Shown: positions 41,819-50,574 of the stretch, piece by piece | How positions within the stretch are numbered: position 1 is the first letter of the stretch | How the letters are laid out: every line of letters starts with the position of its first letter | Origin: Microbacterium kunmingense | GTDB taxonomy: Bacteria; Actinomycetota; Actinomycetes; Actinomycetales; Microbacteriaceae | Direction: 5' to 3' | DNA length: 64,000 nucleotides | NCBI RefSeq assembly: GCF_023155745.1 | Contig: NZ_JAKNUS010000004.1 | Span: 186,001-250,000 of the forward strand | Notes under the pieces: generated by a model | Database searches by the model: none | What the model was told of the DNA's origin: nothing | Seen by the model: only the letters and a program-made list of their open reading frames with translations | Translations under genes and position numbers: made by a program

Positions 41819-43042
41819 ATGAGTCTGGTCGGGCCCGGCGGGCGGCAGCGGAACCTGTCGACGATCCTGACGCTCCTGCACCGCACCGGCCCCCTGTCGC
41901 GAGCGAGCCTCACCGAGGCCACCAGGCTGAATCGCTCGACCATCGCCGACCTCGTCGGCGAGCTGGTGCGACGCGGACTCGTCACCGAACGTGCTCCCGA
42001 CCCCGCCCGCCGGGTGGGTCGTCCTTCTCCGATCGTCGCAGTCTCGCCGCGGGTCGTCGCGATCGCCGTGAACCCCGAGGTCGACGCGATCACGCTCGCC
42101 GCGGTCCGCCTCGACCAGACCACCGTGACCCGCGAGCGTCACGAGGTCGATCGGCCGCCCACTCCCGAGGAGACCGCCTCTCTCCTCGCTGCGCGCCTCG
42201 AGGCCTGGCGCGCCGACGAGCTCGCCGACGCCGCGATCGTCGGCATCGGCCTCGCGGTTCCGGGCCTTGTTCGTGCCTCCGATGGCCTGGTGCGCGATGC
42301 GCCGCACCTCTTCTGGCGCGACGTGCCCCTGGGCGACCTCGTCGCCGAGGCGACCGGGCTCCGCACCCGCGTCGCCAACGACGCCAGTCTCGGCGCGATG
42401 GCCGAGCACCTCTTCGGCGCGGCGCGCGGCGTGAACGACGTCGTGTACCTCAACGGCGGCGCGAGCGGCATCGGTGGCGGCCTCATCGTCGAAGGCGTCG
42501 CTGTGGGCGGTGCGGGCGGGTACGCCGGCGAGTTCGGCCAGAACCGCCCGGGCATCGCCGACGGAGCCGACCGGCTCGCCGACGGCGGAGTGCTCGAGGA
42601 CGAGGTGAGCAGGTCGCGGCTGCTGACCGCCGTGGGTCTCGATTCCGCCGATGAGCCCACCCTCGCCGCAGCCCTCGCCGACCCGCCCGATCCCGATGCC
42701 CGCGCCGCCGTCGCGGCGGAGGTCGCGCGACAGCGTCGCATCCTGTCCACGGCCCTTGCGAACGCCGTGAACGTCTTGAACCCCTCCGTCGTCGTGCTCG
42801 GCGGGTTCCTCGCGACGATCGCCGACGTGGACGTCGACGACCTCCTCGCGCGCGTGCGCGCGCAGGCGATGCCGGCCGCGACGGAGGACCTGCAGCTGCG
42901 TCTGGCCTCGCTCGCCGAGGATCGCCTGCTGATCGGGGCGGCCGAGATCGTCTTCGACGGTGTCCTCGCCGATCCGTCGAGCGCCCCCGAGCTCCCCGAG
43001 CGGGCCGCGGTCAGCGCGGCGGCGGCGCCGTCGTCCCCCTGA
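41819..43042 (+). CDS. ROK-family transcriptional regulator (XylR/NagC type)
   Basis: 407 residues. An N-terminal winged HTH (GPLSRASLTEATRLNRSTIADLVGELVRRGLV) is followed by a ROK sugar-kinase-like domain with VGIGLAVPGLV and a GGASGIGGGLI loop. The usual zinc-binding CxCGxxGC motif of ROK proteins is not visible (the region reads GEFGQNRPG), so effector binding may differ. The ATG at 41819 is leaderless after TACACT. Located between the xylanase and the bxl-like operon, so a xylan/xylose regulator is likely. Its 3' end overlaps the convergent lacI gene by 32 bases. Confidence 0.86.
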   Translation: MSLVGPGGRQRNLSTILTLLHRTGPLSRASLTEATRLNRSTIADLVGELVRRGLVTERAPDPARRVGRPSPIVAVSPRVVAIAVNPEVDAITLAAVRLDQTTVTRERHEVDRPPTPEETASLLAARLEAWRADELADAAIVGIGLAVPGLVRASDGLVRDAPHLFWRDVPLGDLVAEATGLRTRVANDASLGAMAEHLFGAARGVNDVVYLNGGASGIGGGLIVEGVAVGGAGGYAGEFGQNRPGIADGADRLADGGVLEDEVSRSRLLTAVGLDSADEPTLAAALADPPDPDARAAVAAEVARQRRILSTALANAVNVLNPSVVVLGGFLATIADVDVDDLLARVRAQAMPAATEDLQLRLASLAEDRLLIGAAEIVFDGVLADPSSAPELPERAAVSAAAAPSSP

Positions 43043-44012
43043 CGACCAGGCGGGTCGCCAGGCCCACATGCGTGGCGTCGAGCGTGTCGCCGTTCATGAG
43101 CGTCACGAGCATCCCCGCGGCGGTGGCGCCCAGTCCTTGCATCGGCTGCCGCACCGTCGTCAGCGAGACCGGCCCCTGCGTGGCGTCGGGGATGTCGTCG
43201 AAGCCGATCACCGACAGGTCCTGCGGAATTCGCAGGCCCATCCCGGCCGCGACATCGATGAGTGCGAGCGCCGACAGGTCGTTCGCCGCGAAGACGGCGG
43301 TCGGCGGACGGTCCTGGCTGAGCAGCCCGCGCGCCTGGTCGCGCACGACGTCGGGCTGGTACATGCCGACCCGTACGAGCGAAGGGTCGTAGGCCACGCC
43401 CGCATCCGACAGCGCGCGCCGGTACCCGGCATCGCGCAGGATGGATGACCGCAGGTCGGGGCGCCCCGCGATGAAGCCGATGCGACGGTGACCCAGCTCC
43501 AGCAGATACCTGGTGGCCTCGCGGGCACCGGCGAAGCTGTCGGACTCGACCGTCGGAAGGTCGGCCCGGCCGGTGTGGGGGTCGACCGCGACGATCGGCA
43601 CCTCGGCGCTCGCCCCGACGACGGTCGGGGTGACCATGATCACCCCGTCGATGAGGGTGCCGCTCAGGCGGCTGAGCGAACGGCGCTCCCACCCCTCGCC
43701 GTTCTGCTGGCGGGATCCGCTGTAGGCCAGCAGGTCGTAGTGCGTGTCGCGAAGAGCTCGCCCGACGCCCTTCATGATCTCGGCGCTGAACGGCTCGAAG
43801 TCCGCCACGAGCACGCCGATGACGCCCGTGCGGCGCGACCGCATGCTCGAGGCGACGAGGCTCGACTCGTACCCGAGCTCGGCGACGACCTGTAGCACGC
43901 GCTCGACGGTGTCGGGCGCGACGCCGTAGCGCCCGTTCACGGCTTTGGAGACCGTCGCGGCCGAGACGCCCGCGGCTCGGGCGACGTCGGTGATGGTCGG
44001 ACGGGATGCCAT
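43011..44012 (-). CDS. bxlR: LacI-family repressor of the xylo-oligosaccharide operon (BxlR-like)
   Basis: 333 residues. The HTH PTITDVARAAGVSAATVSKAVNGRYGV is typical LacI, then a sugar-binding effector domain (VIGFDDIPDATQGPVSLTTV). Divergent from the bxlE-like gene with a perfect GTTTTCGAAAAC operator between them, the arrangement of the bxl locus of streptomycetes. The ATG at 44012 is chosen because TAGTAT lies seven bases upstream and the extended N-terminus is not credible. The symbol is given by analogy of gene order. Confidence 0.85.
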   Translation of the reverse strand: MASRPTITDVARAAGVSAATVSKAVNGRYGVAPDTVERVLQVVAELGYESSLVASSMRSRRTGVIGVLVADFEPFSAEIMKGVGRALRDTHYDLLAYSGSRQQNGEGWERRSLSRLSGTLIDGVIMVTPTVVGASAEVPIVAVDPHTGRADLPTVESDSFAGAREATRYLLELGHRRIGFIAGRPDLRSSILRDAGYRRALSDAGVAYDPSLVRVGMYQPDVVRDQARGLLSQDRPPTAVFAANDLSALALIDVAAGMGLRIPQDLSVIGFDDIPDATQGPVSLTTVRQPMQGLGATAAGMLVTLMNGDTLDATHVGLATRLVVRGTTAPPPR

Positions 44013-44019
44013 GAAGGGG

Positions 44020-44025
44020 ATACTA
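44020..44025 (-). promoter_or_regulatory. -10 element TAGTAT of the bxlR-like gene
   Basis: Seven bases before the ATG at 44012; the operator at 44040-44051 falls in its -35 region. Confidence 0.5.
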
Positions 44026-44039
44026 GCGCCATTGAAACT

Positions 44040-44051
44040 GTTTTCGAAAAC
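44040..44051. promoter_or_regulatory. Perfect 12-bp palindrome GTTTTCGAAAAC (operator)
   Basis: Between divergent lacI-type and importer genes. Two bases later TTGACA (44054-44059) serves as -35 for the importer operon, so one bound repressor could block both promoters. Confidence 0.65.
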
Positions 44052-44171
44052 GTTTGACACATTTCTCTCCATTCCGAAGACTGGACGCCGTCCGGGTCCC
44101 GACAGCAGCCCGGAATTCGCAGCACCTCGAGGACCGAGAGTGCACCTCAAGGAAGAGAACAGGTGAATCAC

Positions 44172-45461
44172 ATGAAAGCCAGCAGAATCACAGCGGGCGC
44201 AGTGTCACTGCTCGCCGGCGCGCTCGTGCTGAGTGCGTGCTCCGGCGGAGGCGGCGGCGAGTCCGCCGACGGCAGCGTGCAGATGACCCTCTGGCAGAAC
44301 TCCACCACCGGCCCCGGCCAGGAGTTCTGGACGAACGCCATCGAGGCGTTCGAGGAGGAGAACCCGGGCGTCACCATCGAGATGCAGTCCGTGCAGAACG
44401 AAGACCTCGACGGTCTGCTGCAGACCGCGCTGAACGCGGGTGACCCGCCGGACATCTTCCTCCAGCGCGGCGGCGGCAAGATGGCCGACATGGTCAACGC
44501 CGGTCAGCTCAAAGACCTCACCGACCTGATCTCCGACGACGTGCGCGCCGAGATCCCCGAGGGCTCCTTCGCCGCCGAGACCTACCAGGACTCGGTGTGG
44601 GCCATGCCGCTCTCCGTGCTCCCCGGTGGCTTCTGGTACAGCGAGGACGCCTTCGCCGCGGCCGGGATCGAGGAGACCCCGACCTCGATCGCCGACCTCG
44701 AGTCGGCTGTCGAGGCGATCAAGGGCACCGGCATCGCGCCGATCGCGCTCGGCGCGCAGGACGCCTGGCCGGCGGCCCACTGGTACTACTTCTTCGCCCT
44801 CCGCGAGTGCAGCCCCGAGGTGATCGAGGAGACCGGCGACTCGAAGGACTTCAGCGACGAGTGCTGGATGCGCGCCGCCGAGAACCTCCAGGACTTCGCC
44901 GCGATCGAGCCCTTCAACGAGGGCTTCCTGACCACTCCCGCCCAGCAGGGCGCCGGGTCGTCGGCGGGGCTCCTCGCCAACCGTCAGGCCGCGATGGAGC
45001 TGATGGGCGCCTGGAACCCGGGTGTCATCGCCTCCCTCACGCCCGACGAGCAGCCGCTGCCCGACCTCGCCTGGTTCCCCTTCCCCGAGATCGAGGGTGG
45101 CGAGGGTGAGCCCGGTTCGATGATGGGTGGTGTCGACGGGTACTCGTGCGCCGCGGACGCGCCCGACGAGTGCGCCGACTTCCTGAACTTCATCGCCAGC
45201 GCCGAGCAGCAGCAGCTCTACTACGAGGCCTTCCAGTCGCCCCCGGTCAACACCGTGGCGCAGGAAGCGGTCACCGAGCCCTACCTGCAGCAGATCCTCG
45301 AGGCGTACAACAGCGCCCCGTTCGTCTCGCAGTGGCTCGACACCGTCCTCGGCCAGAACGTCGGCAACGCGCTGAACGTCGCGGTGGTCGACATGCTCGC
45401 GGGCAACAGCGACCCCGAGCAGTTCATCCAGTCGGTCAACACGGCGGGTGCGCAGGGCTGA
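44172..45461 (+). CDS. bxlE: Sugar ABC transporter substrate-binding lipoprotein (BxlE-like)
   Basis: 429 residues: lipoprotein signal with lipobox LSAC (Cys23), Gly-rich spacer, then a family 1 extracellular solute-binding domain (MTLWQNSTTGPGQEFWTNAIEA and downstream Trp-rich sugar-site segments). The ATG at 44172 is preferred; a GTG at 44163 is also in frame. First gene of the operon with two permeases and a GH3 enzyme. Predicted ligand: xylobiose or other xylo-oligosaccharides, from gene order. Confidence 0.9.
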   Translation: MKASRITAGAVSLLAGALVLSACSGGGGGESADGSVQMTLWQNSTTGPGQEFWTNAIEAFEEENPGVTIEMQSVQNEDLDGLLQTALNAGDPPDIFLQRGGGKMADMVNAGQLKDLTDLISDDVRAEIPEGSFAAETYQDSVWAMPLSVLPGGFWYSEDAFAAAGIEETPTSIADLESAVEAIKGTGIAPIALGAQDAWPAAHWYYFFALRECSPEVIEETGDSKDFSDECWMRAAENLQDFAAIEPFNEGFLTTPAQQGAGSSAGLLANRQAAMELMGAWNPGVIASLTPDEQPLPDLAWFPFPEIEGGEGEPGSMMGGVDGYSCAADAPDECADFLNFIASAEQQQLYYEAFQSPPVNTVAQEAVTEPYLQQILEAYNSAPFVSQWLDTVLGQNVGNALNVAVVDMLAGNSDPEQFIQSVNTAGAQG

Positions 45462-45462
45462 C

Positions 45463-46476
45463 ATGACCGTTCGCGAGATGTCCGCCACGGACTCCGATCT
45501 CGCGCAGCACGACGGGGGCGGCGCCACGCCGCCCCCGTCCGTGCGGCGGGACAAGAGCCGTCCGCGCAGCCTGGGCTGGTCCGGCCGCCTCGAAGTCCTC
45601 CTCATGGTGGGGCCCGCCGTCGTCTTCTTCGTCGGCTTCGTCATCCTCCCCGTGGTGATGGCGGCCTACTACGGGTTCTTCCGCTGGTCGGGTTTTGGTC
45701 CCGCCACCGACTTCGTCGGCCTGCAGAACTACTTCGTCATCTTCAGTGACCCGAACTTCCAGGCAGCGCTCGGTCACAACGCCTTCATCGTCATCGCCTC
45801 CCTCGTCATGCAGGGACCGGTCGCGCTGCTGCTGGCGCTGCTGCTGAACCGCAAGATGCGCGGGCAGTCGGTGATCCGGGTGCTCATCTTCGTGCCCTAC
45901 GTGATCGCCGAGGTGGTCGTCGGCACCGGCTTCAGCCTGCTGCTGGCCACCCGCGGGGCGCTGAACGGCTTCCTCGAGAACGTCGGCCTCGGCTTCCTCG
46001 CCGCCGACTGGCTCTCCGACCCCGCGATCGCCATCTGGACGCTGATGGCGATCCTCACCTGGAAGTACGTCGGCTTCGCGGTCATCCTCTTCCTCGCCGG
46101 CCTGCAGTCAATCCCCGAGGAGCTGTACGAGGCCGCCGCGATCGACGGTGCGTCGTACTGGCAGATCCAGCGGCGGATCACCCTGCCGCTGCTCGGACCG
46201 ACCGTGCGCATCTGGGCGTTCCTGTCGATCATCGGAGCGCTGCAGCTGTTCGACCTCGTCTACATCATCTGGGGTCAGTACGTCGCATCCGTGGCGGGCA
46301 CCAACACCATGGCGATCTACATGGTCGCCACCGGTCGCAACGCCGGCAACTTCGGCTACGGCAACGCCGTCGCCGTCGTCATCTTCCTCATCTCGCTGGC
46401 CGTCGCCCTGATCTACCAGCGCTACGTGCTGCGGCGCGACACCGCCGGCGCGATCACCGAAAGGGGTGCCGGATGA
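45463..46476 (+). CDS. bxlF: Sugar ABC transporter permease 1 (BxlF-like)
   Basis: 337 residues, MalF-type permease: about six spans preceded by a charged N-terminal tail of 45 residues, and the EAA loop EELYEAAAIDGASYWQIQRRITLPLL that docks the ATPase. The ATG at 45463 comes one base after the bxlE stop. No ATPase gene is in the cluster; actinobacterial CUT1 importers commonly share the MsiK ATPase. Confidence 0.92.
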   Translation: MTVREMSATDSDLAQHDGGGATPPPSVRRDKSRPRSLGWSGRLEVLLMVGPAVVFFVGFVILPVVMAAYYGFFRWSGFGPATDFVGLQNYFVIFSDPNFQAALGHNAFIVIASLVMQGPVALLLALLLNRKMRGQSVIRVLIFVPYVIAEVVVGTGFSLLLATRGALNGFLENVGLGFLAADWLSDPAIAIWTLMAILTWKYVGFAVILFLAGLQSIPEELYEAAAIDGASYWQIQRRITLPLLGPTVRIWAFLSIIGALQLFDLVYIIWGQYVASVAGTNTMAIYMVATGRNAGNFGYGNAVAVVIFLISLAVALIYQRYVLRRDTAGAITERGAG

Positions 46477-47354
46477 GCACCATGACCATCACCACCCGCG
46501 TCGCCGGTCGACGAAGCAAAGGTGCGCCGGCGAAGAAGCTCCCCTGGGGTCCGCCGAGCGTCTATTTCATCGCCCTCGTCATCATCGGGATGATGCTGGG
46601 TCCGGTGCTCTACATCATCATCGGCGGATTCCGCAGCAACTCCGAGATCACGGTCAATCCCGCGGGCCTTCCCACCGAGTGGCGCTGGGAGAACTACGCC
46701 AGCGTCTTGGCGGCCCCGCAGTTCTGGACGCAGGTCGGCAACTCCACGCTCGTGGGCCTGGCGACCACGTTCGGCGCCGTCGCGCTCGGGCTCATGGCCA
46801 GCTACGTCATCGCCCGCTACAGATTCCGCGGTCGCGGCGCGCTCTACGCGCTCTTCGCCGCCGGGCTGATGTTCCCGATCACCGTCGCGATCACGCCGCT
46901 GTACATCGTCATCCGGAACCTCGGCCTGATGAACAGCCTGCCCGGCGTCATCCTCCCGCAGATCGCGTTCGCGCTGCCGGTGACGATCATCATCCTGGTG
47001 CCGTTCCTGCGCGCCATCCCCGACGAGATCCAGGAGGCCGCCTACATCGACGGCTGCGGTCGGCTGTCGTTCTTCTGGCGGATGGTCCTGCCACTGTCGA
47101 TCCCGGGCGTCATCACCGTGGCGATCCTGACGTTCATCGGCAGCTGGAACGCGTACCTCCTCCCCCTGTTCATCCTCAACAACGAGGCGGCGTTCACCCT
47201 GCCGCTGGGTGTGCAGCAGTTCTCCTCGCAGTACTCCGTCGACACCGCGCGGGTGCTGGCGTTCACGTCCCTGTCCATGCTCCCGGCGCTGATCTTCTTC
47301 AGCCTGTTCGAGCGTCGCATCGTCGGCGGCCTCACCGGCGCCGTCAAGGGCTGA
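46473..47354 (+). CDS. bxlG: Sugar ABC transporter permease 2 (BxlG-like)
   Basis: 293 residues, MalG-type permease with six spans and the EAA loop DEIQEAAYIDGCGRLSFFWRMVLPLS. The ATG overlaps the stop of the first permease (ATGA), so both are made in equal amounts for a heterodimeric channel. Confidence 0.92.
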   Translation: MSTMTITTRVAGRRSKGAPAKKLPWGPPSVYFIALVIIGMMLGPVLYIIIGGFRSNSEITVNPAGLPTEWRWENYASVLAAPQFWTQVGNSTLVGLATTFGAVALGLMASYVIARYRFRGRGALYALFAAGLMFPITVAITPLYIVIRNLGLMNSLPGVILPQIAFALPVTIIILVPFLRAIPDEIQEAAYIDGCGRLSFFWRMVLPLSIPGVITVAILTFIGSWNAYLLPLFILNNEAAFTLPLGVQQFSSQYSVDTARVLAFTSLSMLPALIFFSLFERRIVGGLTGAVKG

Positions 47355-47391
47355 CGCCTCCTCCCTCGTCGACATCGAAGAAAGCAGCATC

Positions 47392-49731
47392 GTGACACTC
47401 TCCCCTGCCCTCTCGGCATCCGAACGCGTTTTGGGCCTGGTCCACCGCATGACCCTCGAGGAGAAGCTCGGCCAGCTCGTCGGCTTCTGGATCGACCAGG
47501 GCGATGAGGTGGTCGCTCCCCTCGCGGGCGAGATGAAGACCTCGACCCGGTTCGAGGACGCGATCGTGCATGGAATCGGGCACTTCACGCGGGTCTACGG
47601 CACCCGCCCGGTCGATCCGATCGCGCGGGCCGAGTGGCTGTGGAACGAGCAGCGCCGGCTGCAGCGCGAGACCCGCCTGGGGATCCCCGCGCTCGTGCAC
47701 GAGGAGTGTCTCACCGGTCTCGCGGCCTGGCAGGCGGCCACCTTCCCCACACCGCTGGCGTGGGGCGCGGCCTTCGATCCCGACCTCGTCGCCGAGATGG
47801 GCCGCCTCATCGGCGGGTCGATGCGCGAGCTCGGCATCCACCAGGGCCTGGCGCCGGTGCTCGACGTCATCCGCGATCCGCGGTGGGGACGGGTCGACGA
47901 GTGCATCGCCGAAGACCCCTACGTCGTCGGCACCATCGGAACGGCCTATGTGCGGGGGCTGCAGGATGCGGGCGTGCACGCCACCCTGAAGCACTTCGTC
48001 GGCTACTCCGGCTCGCAGGCCGGGCGCAACCACGCGCCCGTGCACGCGGGACCCCGCGAGATGGCGGACGTCTTCCTGCCGCCGTTCGAGATGGCGGTCC
48101 GTGACGGCGGCGTGCGCTCGGTGATGAACTCCTACGCCGAGATCGACGGGGTGCCCGTCGCGGCATCCCGCGAATACCTCACCGAGCTCCTGCGCGACCG
48201 ATGGGGCTTCGACGGGGTCGTCGTCGCCGACTACTTCGCCGTGGCCTTCCTCCAGACGATGCACCAGATCGCCGCCGACCCCGGTGAGGCAGCGCAGCTC
48301 GCGCTCGAGGCCGGCATCGACGTCGAGCTGCCCACCCTGGACGCCTACCCCGCCCTGATCGAGCGGGTGCGGGCGGGCCTCCTCGACGAGGCGGTGATCG
48401 ACCGGGCGGTGACCCGCGTCCTCTCGCAGAAGGAGGAGCTGGGTCTGCTCGACGCCGACTTCGACAGCCCGCCCCGTCAGATCGACCTCGACAGCCCGGC
48501 GCACCGCCGCGTCGCGCGCCGGCTCGCCGAGGAGGGCACGGTGCTGTTGACCAATGACGGGATGCTGCCGCTCGGCCCCGAAGCGCGTCGGATCGCCGTG
48601 CTCGGGCCCAACGCCGACAGCGCGGAGGCCCTCATGGGCTGCTACTCGTTCGCCAACCACGTGCTCGCGCACCACCCCGGCACCGAGATGGGATTCGAGA
48701 TCCCGACGGTGCTCGAGGCCCTGCGCGCCGCATTGCCCGAAGCCGAGATCCGCCACGAGGCGGGATGCGACGTCGAGGGCGACGACCGGTCGCGCATCGC
48801 CGCCGCGGCAGAGCTGGCGGCGGGAAGCGACGTCGCCGTCGTCGTCGTGGGCGACCGCGCGGGCCTCTTCGGCCGCGGCACCGTCGGCGAGGGCAACGAC
48901 GTCGAGTCGCTCGATCTCCCGGGCCTGCAGCGCGAGCTCGTCGAGGCGATCGTCGCCACCGGCACCCCCGTGGTGATGGTGCTCCTCACCGGCCGCCCCT
49001 ACGCGATCGCCTGGGCCGTCGAGGGCGCACACGCCCCCGCCGCCGTGGTGCAGTCGTTCTTCCCCGGCGAAGAGGGCGGCACGGCACTCGCCGCGATCCT
49101 CACCGGTGCGGTCAACCCGTCGGGCAGGCTTCCGGTCTCGCTCCCCCGCGCCGCCGGCGCCCAGCCCTACAGCTACCTGCACCCTCTCCTGGGCGGCCCC
49201 TCCGACGTCACGAGCACCTCCAATGCGCCGGTGCTGCCCTTCGGACACGGGCTCGCGTACACGACGTTCCGACACGAGGACCTCACCGTTCCCCCGTCGG
49301 TGGGAGCGGGCGAGACCTTCACGGCGACCGTCACGGTGCGCAACGACGGCGAGCGCAGCGGCACCGATGTGGTGCAGCTGTACGCCCACGACCCGGTCGC
49401 CTCGGTCACACGCCCCCAGGCCCAGCTGCTCGCCTACCAGCGGGTGACCCTCGAGCCCGGCGCGTCGGCGACGGTGTCGTTCGAGGTCCCGACCCAGCGA
49501 TTGGCTTTCAGCGGGCGCGACCTCACCCGCATCGTCGAGCCCGGTGCCGTGCAGCTCTGGGTCGGCGCCTCCGTCGCCGAGCGCGAGACGACGGCCGCGC
49601 TCGAGCTCACCGGAGCGGTGCACGTCGTCGGCGCGGGCGACCCGCGGATCGCGACCGCCCGGGTCACGCAGGCTCCGGCTCCCGCGTCGAGCGACGGCGT
49701 CGCGGCCCCGGTGCCTGCGACCGTGCGCTGA
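47392..49731 (+). CDS. bxlA: GH3 beta-xylosidase/beta-glucosidase, cytoplasmic (BxlA-like)
   Basis: 779 residues: GH3 N-terminal barrel with the KHFVGYS substrate-binding segment and nucleophile Asp280 (VVVADYFAV), the C-terminal alpha/beta domain (VVVGDRAGLFGRGTVGEGND), and the fibronectin III-like domain at the end. No signal peptide, so it works on imported oligosaccharides. It is last in the bxlEFGA-like operon, 37 bases after the permease; GTG start. Xylosidase activity is favoured by context; GH3 sequences alone do not settle xylose against glucose. Confidence 0.9.
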   Translation: MTLSPALSASERVLGLVHRMTLEEKLGQLVGFWIDQGDEVVAPLAGEMKTSTRFEDAIVHGIGHFTRVYGTRPVDPIARAEWLWNEQRRLQRETRLGIPALVHEECLTGLAAWQAATFPTPLAWGAAFDPDLVAEMGRLIGGSMRELGIHQGLAPVLDVIRDPRWGRVDECIAEDPYVVGTIGTAYVRGLQDAGVHATLKHFVGYSGSQAGRNHAPVHAGPREMADVFLPPFEMAVRDGGVRSVMNSYAEIDGVPVAASREYLTELLRDRWGFDGVVVADYFAVAFLQTMHQIAADPGEAAQLALEAGIDVELPTLDAYPALIERVRAGLLDEAVIDRAVTRVLSQKEELGLLDADFDSPPRQIDLDSPAHRRVARRLAEEGTVLLTNDGMLPLGPEARRIAVLGPNADSAEALMGCYSFANHVLAHHPGTEMGFEIPTVLEALRAALPEAEIRHEAGCDVEGDDRSRIAAAAELAAGSDVAVVVVGDRAGLFGRGTVGEGNDVESLDLPGLQRELVEAIVATGTPVVMVLLTGRPYAIAWAVEGAHAPAAVVQSFFPGEEGGTALAAILTGAVNPSGRLPVSLPRAAGAQPYSYLHPLLGGPSDVTSTSNAPVLPFGHGLAYTTFRHEDLTVPPSVGAGETFTATVTVRNDGERSGTDVVQLYAHDPVASVTRPQAQLLAYQRVTLEPGASATVSFEVPTQRLAFSGRDLTRIVEPGAVQLWVGASVAERETTAALELTGAVHVVGAGDPRIATARVTQAPAPASSDGVAAPVPATVR

Positions 49732-49784
49732 TAGACGTTTCGCCGCCGCCCGTCACGCGCGGGCGCGCGGTATACCCGACGCGT

Positions 49785-49815
49785 CGGGTCGTCAACCCAC
49801 TGGGCTGACGACCCG
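49785..49815 (+). terminator. Hairpin after the bxlA-like gene
   Basis: CGGGTCGTCA (49785-49794) and TGACGACCCG (49806-49815) pair perfectly over 11 bases, 53 bases after the stop. Confidence 0.5.
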
Positions 49816-49849
49816 GTTCGGCGCAGGGTGGAGCGTGAAGGAGGTTGCC

Positions 49850-49987
49850 ATGACTTTCGCTGCACTCCCTCTTCCCGAGGAGACACCCGGCTCCACCCCC
49901 GCCGAGCCCGTCGTGCCGACACCGGACGAACCGACGGCGCCCCACCCGGCGGAGCCCAACCCGCTCCTTCCCCCGGAACGGGGCTGA
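49850..49987 (+). CDS. 45-residue Pro-rich small protein
   Basis: MTFAALPLPEE followed by Pro/Glu/Thr-rich sequence ending in LLPPERG. The strong GAAGGAGG, placed six to seven bases before the ATG, supports real translation. It lies six bases before the next gene, so the two are likely co-transcribed. No homologue recognised; an unstructured partner of the following protein is possible. Confidence 0.55.
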   Translation: MTFAALPLPEETPGSTPAEPVVPTPDEPTAPHPAEPNPLLPPERG

Positions 49988-49993
49988 TCCGCC

Positions 49994-50353
49994 ATGGGAA
50001 CGATCTACTACGGCGGGTCGGCGACCCCGATCCACATCGAGGATCGGGCCCTGTCCCATCTGAAGGTCGTCATCGCCACCAAGCTCCGCCGAGACGAGAG
50101 CTTCACGGTGTCGTGGCGGCATCCGGATGAGGAGCCCACCGGACGCAGCACGATCTGGCTGCATCCGTCCATTCCGCTGCGCTTCGTCTTCGATGAACCC
50201 GAGCCCCCGGCGATCAGCCGGGCGTGGATCGACGAGCTGGTCGGCTCGGCCAACGCCAGCGGCGGGATCACCCTGATCGCCGAGCACATGGACGCGTCCG
50301 CATCCGGCGAGAACGCGCCCGTACACATCGCCGAGCTCCGCGCCCTGCGCTGA
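49994..50353 (+). CDS. Small conserved protein (DUF7882-like family), copy 1
   Basis: 119 residues. N-terminal MGTIYYGGSATPIHIEDRAL, then LSHLKVVIATKLRRDESF and STIWLHPSIPLRFVFDEPEPPAISRAWIDELVGSAN are shared in pattern with the convergent protein at 50575-50916. The family is common in Microbacteriaceae with no proven function; some members are mislabelled as DNA ligases. The conserved Trp, His-Pro and Arg-Arg positions suggest a small binding domain. Confidence 0.75.
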   Translation: MGTIYYGGSATPIHIEDRALSHLKVVIATKLRRDESFTVSWRHPDEEPTGRSTIWLHPSIPLRFVFDEPEPPAISRAWIDELVGSANASGGITLIAEHMDASASGENAPVHIAELRALR

Positions 50354-50377
50354 GCCGCTTCGCTCCTCCGCCGCGGC

Positions 50378-50450
50378 ACGTGTCCGCGAGCCGTGTCCGT
50401 GTCTGCGAGCCGGTGTCCGTGTCCGCGAGCCGTCGACCGTGACCGCGAGC
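50378..50450. repeat. Short GTGTCCGCGAGCC-type repeats
   Basis: Four imperfect copies of CGTG(T/A)CCGCGAGCCG in about 75 bases in the gap between two convergent paralogues, running into palindrome B copy 2. Confidence 0.6.
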
Positions 50451-50509
50451 CGTCAGAAAATGCGGTCCTGATGCTGCGGACGCAGCGTCCATCGACGGGT
50501 CGCGGTCAC
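50439..50509. repeat. Dispersed palindromic repeat B, copy 2
   Basis: GTGACCGCGAGCCGTC (50439-50454) pairs with GACGGGTCGCGGTCAC (50494-50509) with one mismatch; an inner GCTGCG/CGCAGC pair is present. It shares CCGTCAGAAAA and GACGGGTCG with copy 1 at 15945-16002. Could act as a terminator for the two convergent genes. Confidence 0.7.
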
Positions 50510-50574
50510 TTGCCACGCGTCAGGCCGCCCCGAGGCGGCTCGACGCGCGTGCGGGTCAGGTGCCCGCGTGCGGG

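Noticed and set aside
47344..49623. 759-residue reverse ORF opposite the GH3 gene
   Set aside because: Antisense shadow of a gene with intact catalytic residues.
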